Source: a virus
IMG/VR virus record: IMGVR_UViG_3300020214_002617
Location: 1-32,067 of that record
Length of the DNA stretch: 32,067 bases
Strand: one strand, 5' to 3'
Shown: positions 23,791 to 31,944 of the stretch, piece after piece
Numbering within the stretch: position 1 is the first letter of the stretch
Layout: each line of letters begins with the position of its first letter
Translations under genes and position numbers: made by a program
Notes under the pieces: model-generated
The model's input: the letters and a program-made list of their open reading frames with translations, nothing else
The model's database searches: none
What the model was told of the DNA's origin: nothing

Positions 23791-25348
23791 TGGGAATATC
23801 CTTTTGAATTGTAGGTGTAGGAGCTTGAGACCTTGAAGGTGTTTGAGCCTTTTGTGTTGTGGTTATAGTTGGCTTAGAAGGTTTTTCTATTTCATCTTCA
23901 GAAACCTCTACAGATTTAGAAGAGCTTGGCTTGAGTTGAGCTACGTCTTGCTGCATAGAGAGCTGAATAGGAATTTTGCTTAAACTTGTATAGATTTCGG
24001 TTAGTTTTTTATTGAGCTTGTCTAGGCTATCTAGGTCTTCGCGTATAATTTTAAGCATTAAGTCAGCGTCAGATTGGCGGCCGGATGCTTCTAATTGCTT
24101 TTTAAGATCGTACATTGTATCTAGATGAACATTGTAATTTAATACATCCATTTCTTTCTTAATTTGCTGCAATACTTCGATAATTGTAGCTTGAGAGTCT
24201 TTATTTTTTTCTTTTTCTTCAGCTGTTTTTGTTAGGGGTTTTGCTTGCAACATCTCAGTAGCAGCAAGAGATAGAATAGAGCTGCCTTCTACAAAGCCTA
24301 ATTTTTGTAATTGAGTACTGGCACGACGAATGCGGGCAGATGCAACTTTAGGGGCTGATAGATTGAGTGCCTCGTATTCTAGCATAGAAAGTACTTTGTA
24401 AATTTTATCAGTACTAGTATTAGGAATAAGAGAGTGATTGATCATATCATGTAGGGCTTTACGAACAAGGTTGACTCGACTCAGTAATAATTTGCGCTTT
24501 TTTTCAAATTTTTGCAAACGATCCTCAAAGATAAAGTCTTTTTGACCGGGAATAGAGGCGTATTTTGTCATGAGAGGGTTGCTCCTACCTGTTCGTGTCC
24601 AATTGTACCACTTCTTAAAGTTAAATCTTTCAAACATATTCCAGTCTTTAGTAAAGTGATATAGTACTTGAGGAAAAGTATACTCTGTGTAAGCTCTTCT
24701 AAAAGCAGAAATTTGAGAAGCAGTACTCTTCCATAACTGGAGATTAGAATCAATCGGATACTTTTTATATGAGAAAGCCAAGGGATACGCAATTTTAATT
24801 GCTGGCAGCACTACGCCTGTAAGACCTAAAAATCTACCTACTTCGACGGCGGCTGGAAGTGTATTTATTCTTGAAGAGATTTCTGGAGAACTTACCCATT
24901 CTTCACCAGCATTTTGTGCATTGCTAACAGCAGTTTGTAGAATACGCATGATTGTAAATATGGGAGTTGCAAGTTGACGAAATTGTGCATCAGCCTGCTT
25001 AGCTGCGTCGTACTTAGACTTAAAATCAGAAGGAACTTCTTGATCTGGTACAGGAAATGAGCTGGTATCTACACGAGCTATCGAGGCTTGTGTACCATTT
25101 AATAGTGACCAAAGAGCTTTAAGTTGCTTTAAATATACTAAGGCAGGTTGAGGATCTTCATATACGGCGGTTGTTGTAATTGCTGGAAGAGAGTCGAGAA
25201 CAGTTTTTAGAGGAGGCCAGATTGCTCTAAGCTTATTTTGATACTCAGTAAATAGTCTTTCAAAATTAGTTTTATTCGCTGTATTTTTTTCAAGTACAGC
25301 TCCAGTAGGAGTAGGTGGTTGAGCTTGAGCTTTGATATCTCGAAACAT
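23783..25348 (-). CDS. Hypothetical helical virion-type protein
   Basis: This 521-residue helical protein has a mildly hydrophobic stretch at 165-195 (VGRFLGLTGVVLPAIKIAYP), followed by an aromatic and basic region (FKKWYNWTRTGR, 244-255) and coiled-coil-like helices (276-300 and 385-455). Glycine-centred hairpin motifs occur at 347-363 (LQKLGFVEGSSILSLAA) and 417-435 (KQLEASGRQSDADLMLKII). The last 50 residues are P/S/T-rich and probably disordered. Motifs KYA (262), KVA (334) and KTA (374) fit the short recurrent pattern seen in neighbours. Its ATG overlaps the TAA of the upstream gene (TAATG). Function unknown. Confidence 0.63.
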   Translation of the reverse strand: MFRDIKAQAQPPTPTGAVLEKNTANKTNFERLFTEYQNKLRAIWPPLKTVLDSLPAITTTAVYEDPQPALVYLKQLKALWSLLNGTQASIARVDTSSFPVPDQEVPSDFKSKYDAAKQADAQFRQLATPIFTIMRILQTAVSNAQNAGEEWVSSPEISSRINTLPAAVEVGRFLGLTGVVLPAIKIAYPLAFSYKKYPIDSNLQLWKSTASQISAFRRAYTEYTFPQVLYHFTKDWNMFERFNFKKWYNWTRTGRSNPLMTKYASIPGQKDFIFEDRLQKFEKKRKLLLSRVNLVRKALHDMINHSLIPNTSTDKIYKVLSMLEYEALNLSAPKVASARIRRASTQLQKLGFVEGSSILSLAATEMLQAKPLTKTAEEKEKNKDSQATIIEVLQQIKKEMDVLNYNVHLDTMYDLKKQLEASGRQSDADLMLKIIREDLDSLDKLNKKLTEIYTSLSKIPIQLSMQQDVAQLKPSSSKSVEVSEDEIEKPSKPTITTTQKAQTPSRSQAPTPTIQKDIPNV

Positions 25349-26040
25349 TAAATTAATCCTGCTTCTAGCATTTTTTCTCTTACTCTTGATGTAAAAACTG
25401 GAAGTCCTTCTGGGTTAGTTTCTAAGAAAACTTCCTTAATGGTCTCTTTTAGAATTTCTAGTTGTCTTTTTAATAGTTCGTAATCTGCTTCTACCTTGCC
25501 TGCTGCTCTTTTTTCTTGATCTACGATCATCTTATTATGCATCTGCATAACATCTTGAATTTTTCCTAGATATCCCGCTATTGCAACGTGATTTAAGTGA
25601 GAACCTTTATTTTCATCTAGGTCTTTAAGCTTCTCAATGCCGTTATGGCACTGATGAAGAAGTCCAAGAATAGTTTGATTATAGTCTATAAGACTATTTT
25701 GGACATATGCAGCTAGTCCTGCTTGGTATGATTCAGCTGTCTTTACTGTTTCAGTTCTTTGTTCGTGTCTTTTTTGAACTTCTAGTGCTCGACGTTGCTT
25801 TTGCAAATCTTTGAGAACATCAGCTTCAATGTTGAGATATTGAGATCTAAATTTTTGAAGCGTTACAAAGGAAACCTGCTTTTTCTTTTGAGTTTGATAC
25901 TTATTTTTTAGCCAAGCCTCAACTTGCCTTACAGACTCTCCCCCGATTAGTTTCTCTATGATTTCATCCTTATCAGGATGTTGAAAAATTTTTTTAAACT
26001 CGGCTTCTAATTTAGGACTTATTTTATTATTTTCTTCCAT
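25348..26040 (-). CDS. Helical protein with possible N-terminal HTH (small-terminase-like candidate)
   Basis: The protein has 230 residues. The N-terminal part (about 18-70) resembles a helix-turn-helix of the kind used by phage small terminase subunits: DEIIEKLIGGESVRQVEAWL (25-44), then VSFVTLQKFRSQYL (56-69). The rest is long charged helices (75-100, 165-205) suited to oligomerisation, a layout common in small terminases. However, no large terminase or portal is visible, so this assignment is weak; another DNA-binding or scaffold role is possible. The ribosome site is weak (GTAAGAAAG). A 42-base gap separates it from 26083-26316. Confidence 0.6.
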   Translation of the reverse strand: MEENNKISPKLEAEFKKIFQHPDKDEIIEKLIGGESVRQVEAWLKNKYQTQKKKQVSFVTLQKFRSQYLNIEADVLKDLQKQRRALEVQKRHEQRTETVKTAESYQAGLAAYVQNSLIDYNQTILGLLHQCHNGIEKLKDLDENKGSHLNHVAIAGYLGKIQDVMQMHNKMIVDQEKRAAGKVEADYELLKRQLEILKETIKEVFLETNPEGLPVFTSRVREKMLEAGLI

Positions 26041-26082
26041 ACTTTCTTACTCATTATATGCTTGATAGAAGGTCAACTGCTG

Positions 26083-26316
26083 TTAGCTTTCCTTCTCTCC
26101 CTTGGTAGCTTGAGAAAGACCTATAGCGATAGCTTGTTCGTGGCCACCTGGATGCTTATCTAAATGATGATGATGCTCTCTTATGTTTTCAGAGGCAAGA
26201 TCTTTTTTCTTTTTAGACATTTGTTTGTATTTAACTTTCTTACGCTTTGCTAAAATTGTTATAGCTAGTCTAATTGTAGCTCTTGCTATTTTAACTTTAG
26301 CGGTCGAGACGATCAC
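26083..26316 (-). CDS. Small basic histidine-rich protein
   Basis: This 77-residue protein starts with GTG at 26316, overlapping the TGA of 26313-27737 (GTGA). The N-terminal half is basic and partly amphipathic (VKIARATIRLAITILAKRKK, then VKYKQMSKKKKDL). It is followed by EHHHHLDKHPGGHEQAIAIG and LSQATKGEKES. The QAIAIGLSQA ending resembles a motif in small phage and bacterial proteins of the DUF6496 kind (QAIAIALSEA). The histidine cluster could bind metal. It may bind nucleic acid because of its charge; no function is established. Confidence 0.55.
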   Translation of the reverse strand: MIVSTAKVKIARATIRLAITILAKRKKVKYKQMSKKKKDLASENIREHHHHLDKHPGGHEQAIAIGLSQATKGEKES

Positions 26317-27737
26317 TCTGCAGGCTCCTTAGTGGGAGGAGATGGTTGAGCTACAGACAGAGGAGGTGTTTGGGTTTGAAGTCGCTCGTGCTCCTCTATG
26401 GCCGACATGGCGGCTTCTATGGAGATGTTGTTAGAAAATTTATAATTCAAAATTTGACGTTCGCGAGAGTTAGCAGGAAGGTATTGAAGTATTTGGTATA
26501 GTAGTTGTGTTAATTTTTGACTATCTTGAGTGGTTACTACAGCCTTACGTGCAATTTTAGCAAGTAACTCGTCTGTATCTGACGATGCGAAGACAGATTG
26601 ACCTTGAACGCTACCACCATTGTGGTGTTTACCGTCATAAGTATTAAAACCGCGAGCAAAATCATAAATTTGGCCATCTAAGCCACATTGACGTACACTA
26701 TCTTCTATTCTGATTAATTGCTGCCCAGGGTGATCGGGACACTGTCTAGAAGTCATAGTGGTAGGAGCAAAAAGCTGCTCAGAAATATGAGTACTAGCTG
26801 ATTGAGTAATTTTTTTAGCTTGCTCTAACATCTGCTTAGTTGGTTTTTTATCAGAACCTTTGTTGGCTCTTATATTATCCCAAAGACCTCTCTCGGAGGA
26901 TGTTCCGTCTTTTCTTTTAATCTTTTTGCTCAACCTTGTTAGGTTGATAGAGGCCTCTTTATTTGAGGCTGGAGCTGATGGCTCAATTCCTTCTTCATTA
27001 TCTTCAAAAACATCATAAATTTCATCAGAAGTAAGAGATTCTAATGCTGCTTCTTCTATCGAGCTAGTCTGAGGTTCCTTACTAAGGAAAGAAGGAAGTG
27101 GATGCATCTTATTCCAGTTGGGAGTTGATCTGTTTTCGGTGTTATCATAATTAATTTCGTGACCATTGCTGTAGCTAAATTGATCTTTCCACGAACTACT
27201 AGAATAGACAGAGCCTTCAATAGGACATTGATATGTGTTATCTGACACGCGACGAAGCATTGCTCCTGGATGTTCTGGGCAATGTCTTGAACGCTCAATA
27301 GGAGCTGGATATAAATTATTGTTAGCTTGTTCTGCTTTTTTCTCCATTGTAACTCCTTGAGTCTTGCCTTTGACCTCGAAGATTTCAGTATCGGTAATAC
27401 CGTAATCCTTCATCGGATTTTTAATATTGGTGCTACTCTTACTTATAGCATCAGCAACTTGAAGGGCATATTGTTTCAATAAAGGAGGATTATCTAGGAG
27501 ACCCCTCAACTCTACATAGCGGTGAGAATCTAATTCAGATTTAACCCAATCTAAAAACAACTCTTTTCCAACAGGAAGACCATCGGCAACAGGATCAAAC
27601 TTATCACCTTCTGCAAGATGATTAAGTTTGTGTTGAAATTGGCTTATAAACTGAGCTGCCATTCTATGTACGAAAGCATCTTTAGCGATCTTAATCATAA
27701 GACTTCGAGATGCAGTACGAGTTGCAGTATCAATCAT
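26313..27737 (-). CDS. Virion-type protein with duplicated CPxHPG zinc-like motif
   Basis: This 474-residue protein contains two copies of a small metal-site motif. The first is C153-P-E-H156-P-G...Q-C171-P-x-E-G-x-V-Y, and the second is C333-P-D-H336-P-G...Q-C351-x-x-D-G-x-I-Y. The C-to-C distance is 18 in both. C, H and C could bind zinc, with a fourth ligand from a downstream histidine (H193; H371/H372) or a second chain. Between the copies, residues 284-308 (RGLWDNIRANKGSDKKPTKQ) match a short motif found in many phage hypothetical proteins. The N-terminus (MIKIAKDAFVHRMAAQFISQ) is amphipathic, and the C-terminus is proline-rich. GAGAGG precedes the ATG. Similar zinc-type segments occur in other phage proteins, but the role is unknown. 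Confidence 0.65.
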   Translation of the reverse strand: MIDTATRTASRSLMIKIAKDAFVHRMAAQFISQFQHKLNHLAEGDKFDPVADGLPVGKELFLDWVKSELDSHRYVELRGLLDNPPLLKQYALQVADAISKSSTNIKNPMKDYGITDTEIFEVKGKTQGVTMEKKAEQANNNLYPAPIERSRHCPEHPGAMLRRVSDNTYQCPIEGSVYSSSSWKDQFSYSNGHEINYDNTENRSTPNWNKMHPLPSFLSKEPQTSSIEEAALESLTSDEIYDVFEDNEEGIEPSAPASNKEASINLTRLSKKIKRKDGTSSERGLWDNIRANKGSDKKPTKQMLEQAKKITQSASTHISEQLFAPTTMTSRQCPDHPGQQLIRIEDSVRQCGLDGQIYDFARGFNTYDGKHHNGGSVQGQSVFASSDTDELLAKIARKAVVTTQDSQKLTQLLYQILQYLPANSRERQILNYKFSNNISIEAAMSAIEEHERLQTQTPPLSVAQPSPPTKEPAE

Positions 27738-27750
27738 GAGAACCTCTCAC

Positions 27751-29340
27751 TTAAAATTTTAAACTAACTCCAGTATCAAACAGTATACTATCAGACTTCT
27801 CGTCTTCGGCAAAAATAGAACGAGTGCAAACTCCTGATTCGTCTTTACGGACGTTTTTACATGCGGTCTTAATCAGATTGCACTGATCAGATGCAGAGGT
27901 AGCTGTTTTAGGAGTATAGTAGTTACAGCTGCCGCAGCGTGTTTGATAACTAGTGGTAGCCTCTTCTAGCCAGGTTTGATAGTCATCAATTGAGGCAAAC
28001 TTGTAGTGTTCACCGAATTTTTCGCCAATGAGGTCTATAACCATTTGAGCTAGCTTAGGACTATGTTGATGAGCTGCTCTGCGGAGTTGTTTTTTAAGAT
28101 CGGGATAAGACATACTTACTAGTAATGGATGTACGTCAGTTGAGGTGGAGCCTTTGGTAGAGGCGTTTCTAATTGACTGGAAGGATAGATCGTATGTCTC
28201 GTTTTCGTGGTTAAATTGAGTAGGATTTAGAATCTGTCCTCTAACGTTTTCGACTGGTACTTCTATTTGTATCTTGCCATTCTCTGTGTTTACAGAGGCA
28301 ACATAACGTAAACCACCGTCCCAATCTCCAGCAAATTTCACTTGTGAATTCTTATATCCAAGATCGTTAAGTTCAATTGCTACAAGATCTCTACCGTAGT
28401 TGATGGTTGCACTGTCATAGTTAGAATCTTTTCGTAGCACTGCATCTTTGAGAGTTGTTTCTATCTCCGCTACTTCTAATTTGAGAGGCTGATTGGGTAG
28501 ATCTTCAAATTCATCTACCTCTATCATGGCCTGTGAATCGTTGCGAACTCCAACGTCTGTAAAACCTAGATCTGCACGAAGTTGAGATACAGCTTGTGCT
28601 TGTTTTGTATGTTTTTCATATGCAAGATCTGCTGCGAGAGTTTCAATACCAACCGTATCTAGACTATAAACTTTATCATTAGTAGTCATAACTTGTGGGA
28701 TCAACGGACTGCCGTTGCGAACTTCTACAGGAATATAAACAGAGGCCTCACCAGAGGCGATTTTAAATGTGGCTTGATATAGAAGAGTTTCAGGAGTTTG
28801 ATATTTTAATTTAAGTACTGGTTTTGCTACTTTATTTGTAGCTTCCAATTCTTCGTTTACGAGGATTGCAGCATATCGAAATAAAGGTGTGTCACGCTTT
28901 GCGTATATTAAGTTAGGATCTACAAGTTGATCAATATTTTCTTCGTTATCATAGAGATCTACCTCTGCAATAGTGTTCACAACTTCGCTTGCAGTTCTGA
29001 CGTCGCCATAATAATTGTGTCGGTTGGCTTGTTTTTGACTAACTACTGGAGTAGAGGAAGTAAGAAGATCTTGAAATTCTTCATTAAAATTAGTGTTTGA
29101 GGACCAGAATTTTTGACTTAAGGAGTGAAGATCTTGAGCTGTTACGGTCTTGTTAGGTTGACGAGAGGCCATCAACTCTATAACTCGAGCGACTTGCTGT
29201 ATGGTTTGGTCCTGACGATGATTATCAGCAGAAGCTTGAAATCTAGCTACAAGCTGTTTTGCAGTGTGTAGGCCATTTTCTTGCACAAACAATTGTTGAG
29301 TAAGCTCAACTAGTTGATCTTCAATTTTTTTGTCTGACAT
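27751..29340 (-). CDS. Hypothetical virion-type protein with cysteine-rich C-terminus
   Basis: The protein has 529 residues. Helices occupy 1-100. A beta-rich middle (about 150-390) contains two similar segments: KIASGEASVYIPVEVRNGSP with IPQVMTTNDKVYSLD, and VNTENGKIQIEVPVENVRGQ with ILNPTQFNHENETYDL. These look like a duplicated domain. After a helical stretch comes a five-cysteine cluster: C469, C472, C487, C494 and C505 (CGSCNYY...CNLIKTAC...GVC). The spacing could hold zinc or an iron-sulphur centre. GGAGG lies 6 bases before the ATG. The start lies 20 bases inside the upstream gene's end. Function unknown, though the duplicated beta domain suggests a structural protein. Confidence 0.65.
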   Translation of the reverse strand: MSDKKIEDQLVELTQQLFVQENGLHTAKQLVARFQASADNHRQDQTIQQVARVIELMASRQPNKTVTAQDLHSLSQKFWSSNTNFNEEFQDLLTSSTPVVSQKQANRHNYYGDVRTASEVVNTIAEVDLYDNEENIDQLVDPNLIYAKRDTPLFRYAAILVNEELEATNKVAKPVLKLKYQTPETLLYQATFKIASGEASVYIPVEVRNGSPLIPQVMTTNDKVYSLDTVGIETLAADLAYEKHTKQAQAVSQLRADLGFTDVGVRNDSQAMIEVDEFEDLPNQPLKLEVAEIETTLKDAVLRKDSNYDSATINYGRDLVAIELNDLGYKNSQVKFAGDWDGGLRYVASVNTENGKIQIEVPVENVRGQILNPTQFNHENETYDLSFQSIRNASTKGSTSTDVHPLLVSMSYPDLKKQLRRAAHQHSPKLAQMVIDLIGEKFGEHYKFASIDDYQTWLEEATTSYQTRCGSCNYYTPKTATSASDQCNLIKTACKNVRKDESGVCTRSIFAEDEKSDSILFDTGVSLKF

Positions 29341-30574
29341 TCGATCCTCCCCCTAAACTTTTAAGTGAGCTTAATATTTCTCTTTTACGCTCTAGTAATC
29401 TAGCTTTTTGTGTCTTAGAAGGTGCAGAACCCTCTCCTTGTTTAGAAGAATCAATACTCTGTTGTAATTCTTTGAGTTGCTGATTAAGTTTTTGCATCTG
29501 TGAACCTAATTCATTAACCATATTAGTAATATTTTGAAATAAAGAGTAAATAAAAGTGTAATATTTGAGGGCAGGTGTAAAATCTACGTCATCTTTCTCT
29601 AAAATAGTAGTGTCGCGGGCGGATGTGGCTGCTGCAATAAGATTGTGAGCTTCTTTGTACATTGTCTTCAGTTGGACTTGCATATTTGAGAGGTCGTTAA
29701 TCATTTCAGAAATAGAAGGGGAAGAAGATGCAAAAATAGTTGGTGTATGTATTTTCTTAGAACTAGCTTTTGAGAGAGGTGATTCTGGAGAGTAAGTTAA
29801 TGACTCTAAATTTTTTCTAGCATTTTGTTGCCAATCCCTAGGTGATAATGGAGTTTTACCAAAAGGTTGTCGAGCAAATGGATCTTTTTTTGAAGTATCA
29901 TTAATAGTGGTTAGGGCTAGTTCAATCAAATTTTGTTTAACTTGAGAAAAGCTATTTTCGTCTTTACTAATTTTAGAAATTTGATGTGCTAATTCGGGTA
30001 GGGAGACTAGATCTGGTCGATCTGCCGTTGCAACTACCACGATCTTGTCTAATATTTTTTTAATTTCATTAGCTATCTGTGTTGTGCGTGTTAGGTTATC
30101 TTTATTTTCATTAATAAAATTAATGACGTCCTTCCCCTCAGCAGTTCCGATGCTGTTGGCTAGGTTTTCTACTTCGTGGTCAACAATCTGTACGCGGAGA
30201 TCATTAAGACCTTTTTGAAATTTTTCTTGTGTAGTTTGATACTTAGACTTTCCAGTAAGGTTGTATTGCAAAAACTGCCATAAATTTTCTCCTACCTCTT
30301 GTAGCATTCCAGCTGGACCAGTAAGAGGGATTGATCTTAAAAGTTTGATTGGTTCCGCTTGTTGAGCAAAAAGATTTCTAATGCGCTCAGTTTTTGAGGT
30401 TAAAGAATTAGCTAAGTCTAGCGTTGGTCTAGTGGTTAAAGCTGGATTAGTTTTTGATAGTTGACTAATCATAGAGTGTATTTTGATGAAGGATTTTTGC
30501 ATATCCGCTAGTTTTCGGTAATTGGCGCCTAACCATCTATCCATGTCGGAAATTACTGGCTTAAAAGCTTTCAT
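29321..30574 (-). CDS. Hypothetical helical protein with coiled-coil C-terminus
   Basis: I do not recognise this 417-residue helical protein. It opens MKAFKPVISDMDRWLGANYR and has no membrane segment. An extended S/P-rich region spans about 245-285. The C-terminus (about 290-405) contains coiled-coil-like helices (NELGSQMQKLNQQLKELQQS, then ARLLERKREILSSLKSL). AGGAG lies 8 bases before the ATG, which overlaps the TGA of 30571-31920 (ATGA). Its own end overlaps the next gene by 20 bases. It is probably an oligomeric structural or assembly protein, inferred only from its helices and neighbours. Confidence 0.62.
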   Translation of the reverse strand: MKAFKPVISDMDRWLGANYRKLADMQKSFIKIHSMISQLSKTNPALTTRPTLDLANSLTSKTERIRNLFAQQAEPIKLLRSIPLTGPAGMLQEVGENLWQFLQYNLTGKSKYQTTQEKFQKGLNDLRVQIVDHEVENLANSIGTAEGKDVINFINENKDNLTRTTQIANEIKKILDKIVVVATADRPDLVSLPELAHQISKISKDENSFSQVKQNLIELALTTINDTSKKDPFARQPFGKTPLSPRDWQQNARKNLESLTYSPESPLSKASSKKIHTPTIFASSSPSISEMINDLSNMQVQLKTMYKEAHNLIAAATSARDTTILEKDDVDFTPALKYYTFIYSLFQNITNMVNELGSQMQKLNQQLKELQQSIDSSKQGEGSAPSKTQKARLLERKREILSSLKSLGGGSNVRQKN

Positions 30575-31920
30575 ATATTATTGTCTCCTAAATTTTCAAA
30601 AGCATTGGCTACGCTATGCAAGCTTCGAGGTAAGCTACTCTCTACTTCTTGAGAACTATGATATAAAGTAATATACGAATCGTAAGCGTGCTCAAGAAGA
30701 GTCTCGTACGCTTTTTGATAGCGATCGAGAATAACTTCTGTAAATCCTCTTAAAAGTTTCTCACCACTGATGCCGGTATCTGATGAACCGGATGAAAAGA
30801 GAGATTTAGTTCTTAAGATAAGACCGACCATTGTCTCTAAGTCTTTATAATTTCGTCTAGCAGATTCGAAATCTTGATATTTTCCTTGCTCTTGAAAAAT
30901 CCGAAATGCTGCACCCATTTCTGACTTTTCTTGAGATGAGTCGTTAGGTTTTGAGTTGGTAGTGGTTTCGTCTTTATTAGATTTCGATTGGTTGTTGGAT
31001 TTTGACGAACCTGTAGTTTGATCATCGTGTGCTTCTTCAAACTCTGCTTCGTCAAACTCTACTTCATCGTGGTCAGTAGGTTGTTGCTTTTTATTATTAG
31101 GGTCGTCAGAATTTGTATTGGCGACGCGGCGAAGGAAGCCTGGCCTAAACGATTTAATAACTTGAAATAATTGATTTGGTGTGAGATCTTTTTCTGCCAT
31201 AAAATTAGCTTCTATACGAGCTAACTCTTTTCTGGCAAGATCCTCCCAATCAAAGACAAATAGATCGTTCCAAGTAGGAGGTTTCTCCTGTTTAGGTAGT
31301 GTAGCTTGAATATTAGACGGAATAGAGGACCAAGACGCTAATTGAATATCACCGTGACCAATGCGAGATAGATCTCGCTTAACGATATTTAAATAGTCAG
31401 TGGCATTTTTTGTTTGAACGTTGAAGTTAGAAAGGCTACTTTTTACAGTCTCCTTCGATACACCGCGGAGACTACGATTGATGATCTGTATGTTGTCTCT
31501 TACTTGTTCTAGATCCTTGATTGTTGCAATGTATGGGTCTCTTAACTCGTAGTAGAGTTGAGAGGCTTTAGGTTGAAGATAATATTTAATAAATGTATTT
31601 AAATAGTTTTCTAGTCCTTGAAATATTTGGAACTTAGTATAGCCTACAAGAGATTCTGCCTGTTTAGAGGTGATTTTACCTTTTACGGAGAGGGTAAAAG
31701 AGGGAAGAGATAAGTTCTCATCGACAATATCGTCAAACTCAATATTGTTGTTGGCTAAATAATCAACAATATCGCCTAATGAATGAAGTATTTTAGCTTC
31801 TTGAAGAAAAGAATTTGAAGATATCTTAATTAAATAATTGAGTGATTGAGCGTAGCGAGCTGGATCTCGAAGTCCGAGTTGAGATAGAGTTTTAGTAAGC
31901 TGTTCTAGTTTTGTTTTCAT
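30571..31920 (-). CDS. Hypothetical helical protein with acidic low-complexity linker
   Basis: I do not recognise this 449-residue protein. A helical domain (1-260) contains LIKISSNSFLQEAKILHSL and a long helix near 130-185. An acidic, then S/N/K/T-rich, low-complexity linker (about 270-335, DEVEFDEAEFEEAHDD followed by SSKSNNQSKSNKDE) separates it from a second helical domain (336-449). Such linkers are common between independently folding virion domains. The ribosome site is weak (CGAGAT), and the gene lies 24 bases after 31945-32067. Its stop overlaps the next ATG. Confidence 0.62.
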   Translation of the reverse strand: MKTKLEQLTKTLSQLGLRDPARYAQSLNYLIKISSNSFLQEAKILHSLGDIVDYLANNNIEFDDIVDENLSLPSFTLSVKGKITSKQAESLVGYTKFQIFQGLENYLNTFIKYYLQPKASQLYYELRDPYIATIKDLEQVRDNIQIINRSLRGVSKETVKSSLSNFNVQTKNATDYLNIVKRDLSRIGHGDIQLASWSSIPSNIQATLPKQEKPPTWNDLFVFDWEDLARKELARIEANFMAEKDLTPNQLFQVIKSFRPGFLRRVANTNSDDPNNKKQQPTDHDEVEFDEAEFEEAHDDQTTGSSKSNNQSKSNKDETTTNSKPNDSSQEKSEMGAAFRIFQEQGKYQDFESARRNYKDLETMVGLILRTKSLFSSGSSDTGISGEKLLRGFTEVILDRYQKAYETLLEHAYDSYITLYHSSQEVESSLPRSLHSVANAFENLGDNNI

Positions 31921-31944
31921 ATCTCGACTTTTTGAGAAATTCTC

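Noticed and set aside
26051-26060. Perfect TATAAT hexamer before 25348-26040
   Set aside because: The only -35-like sequence (TTGACC) is 12 bases away, too close. A start here would also leave a leader of only a few bases. Probably chance in AT-rich DNA.
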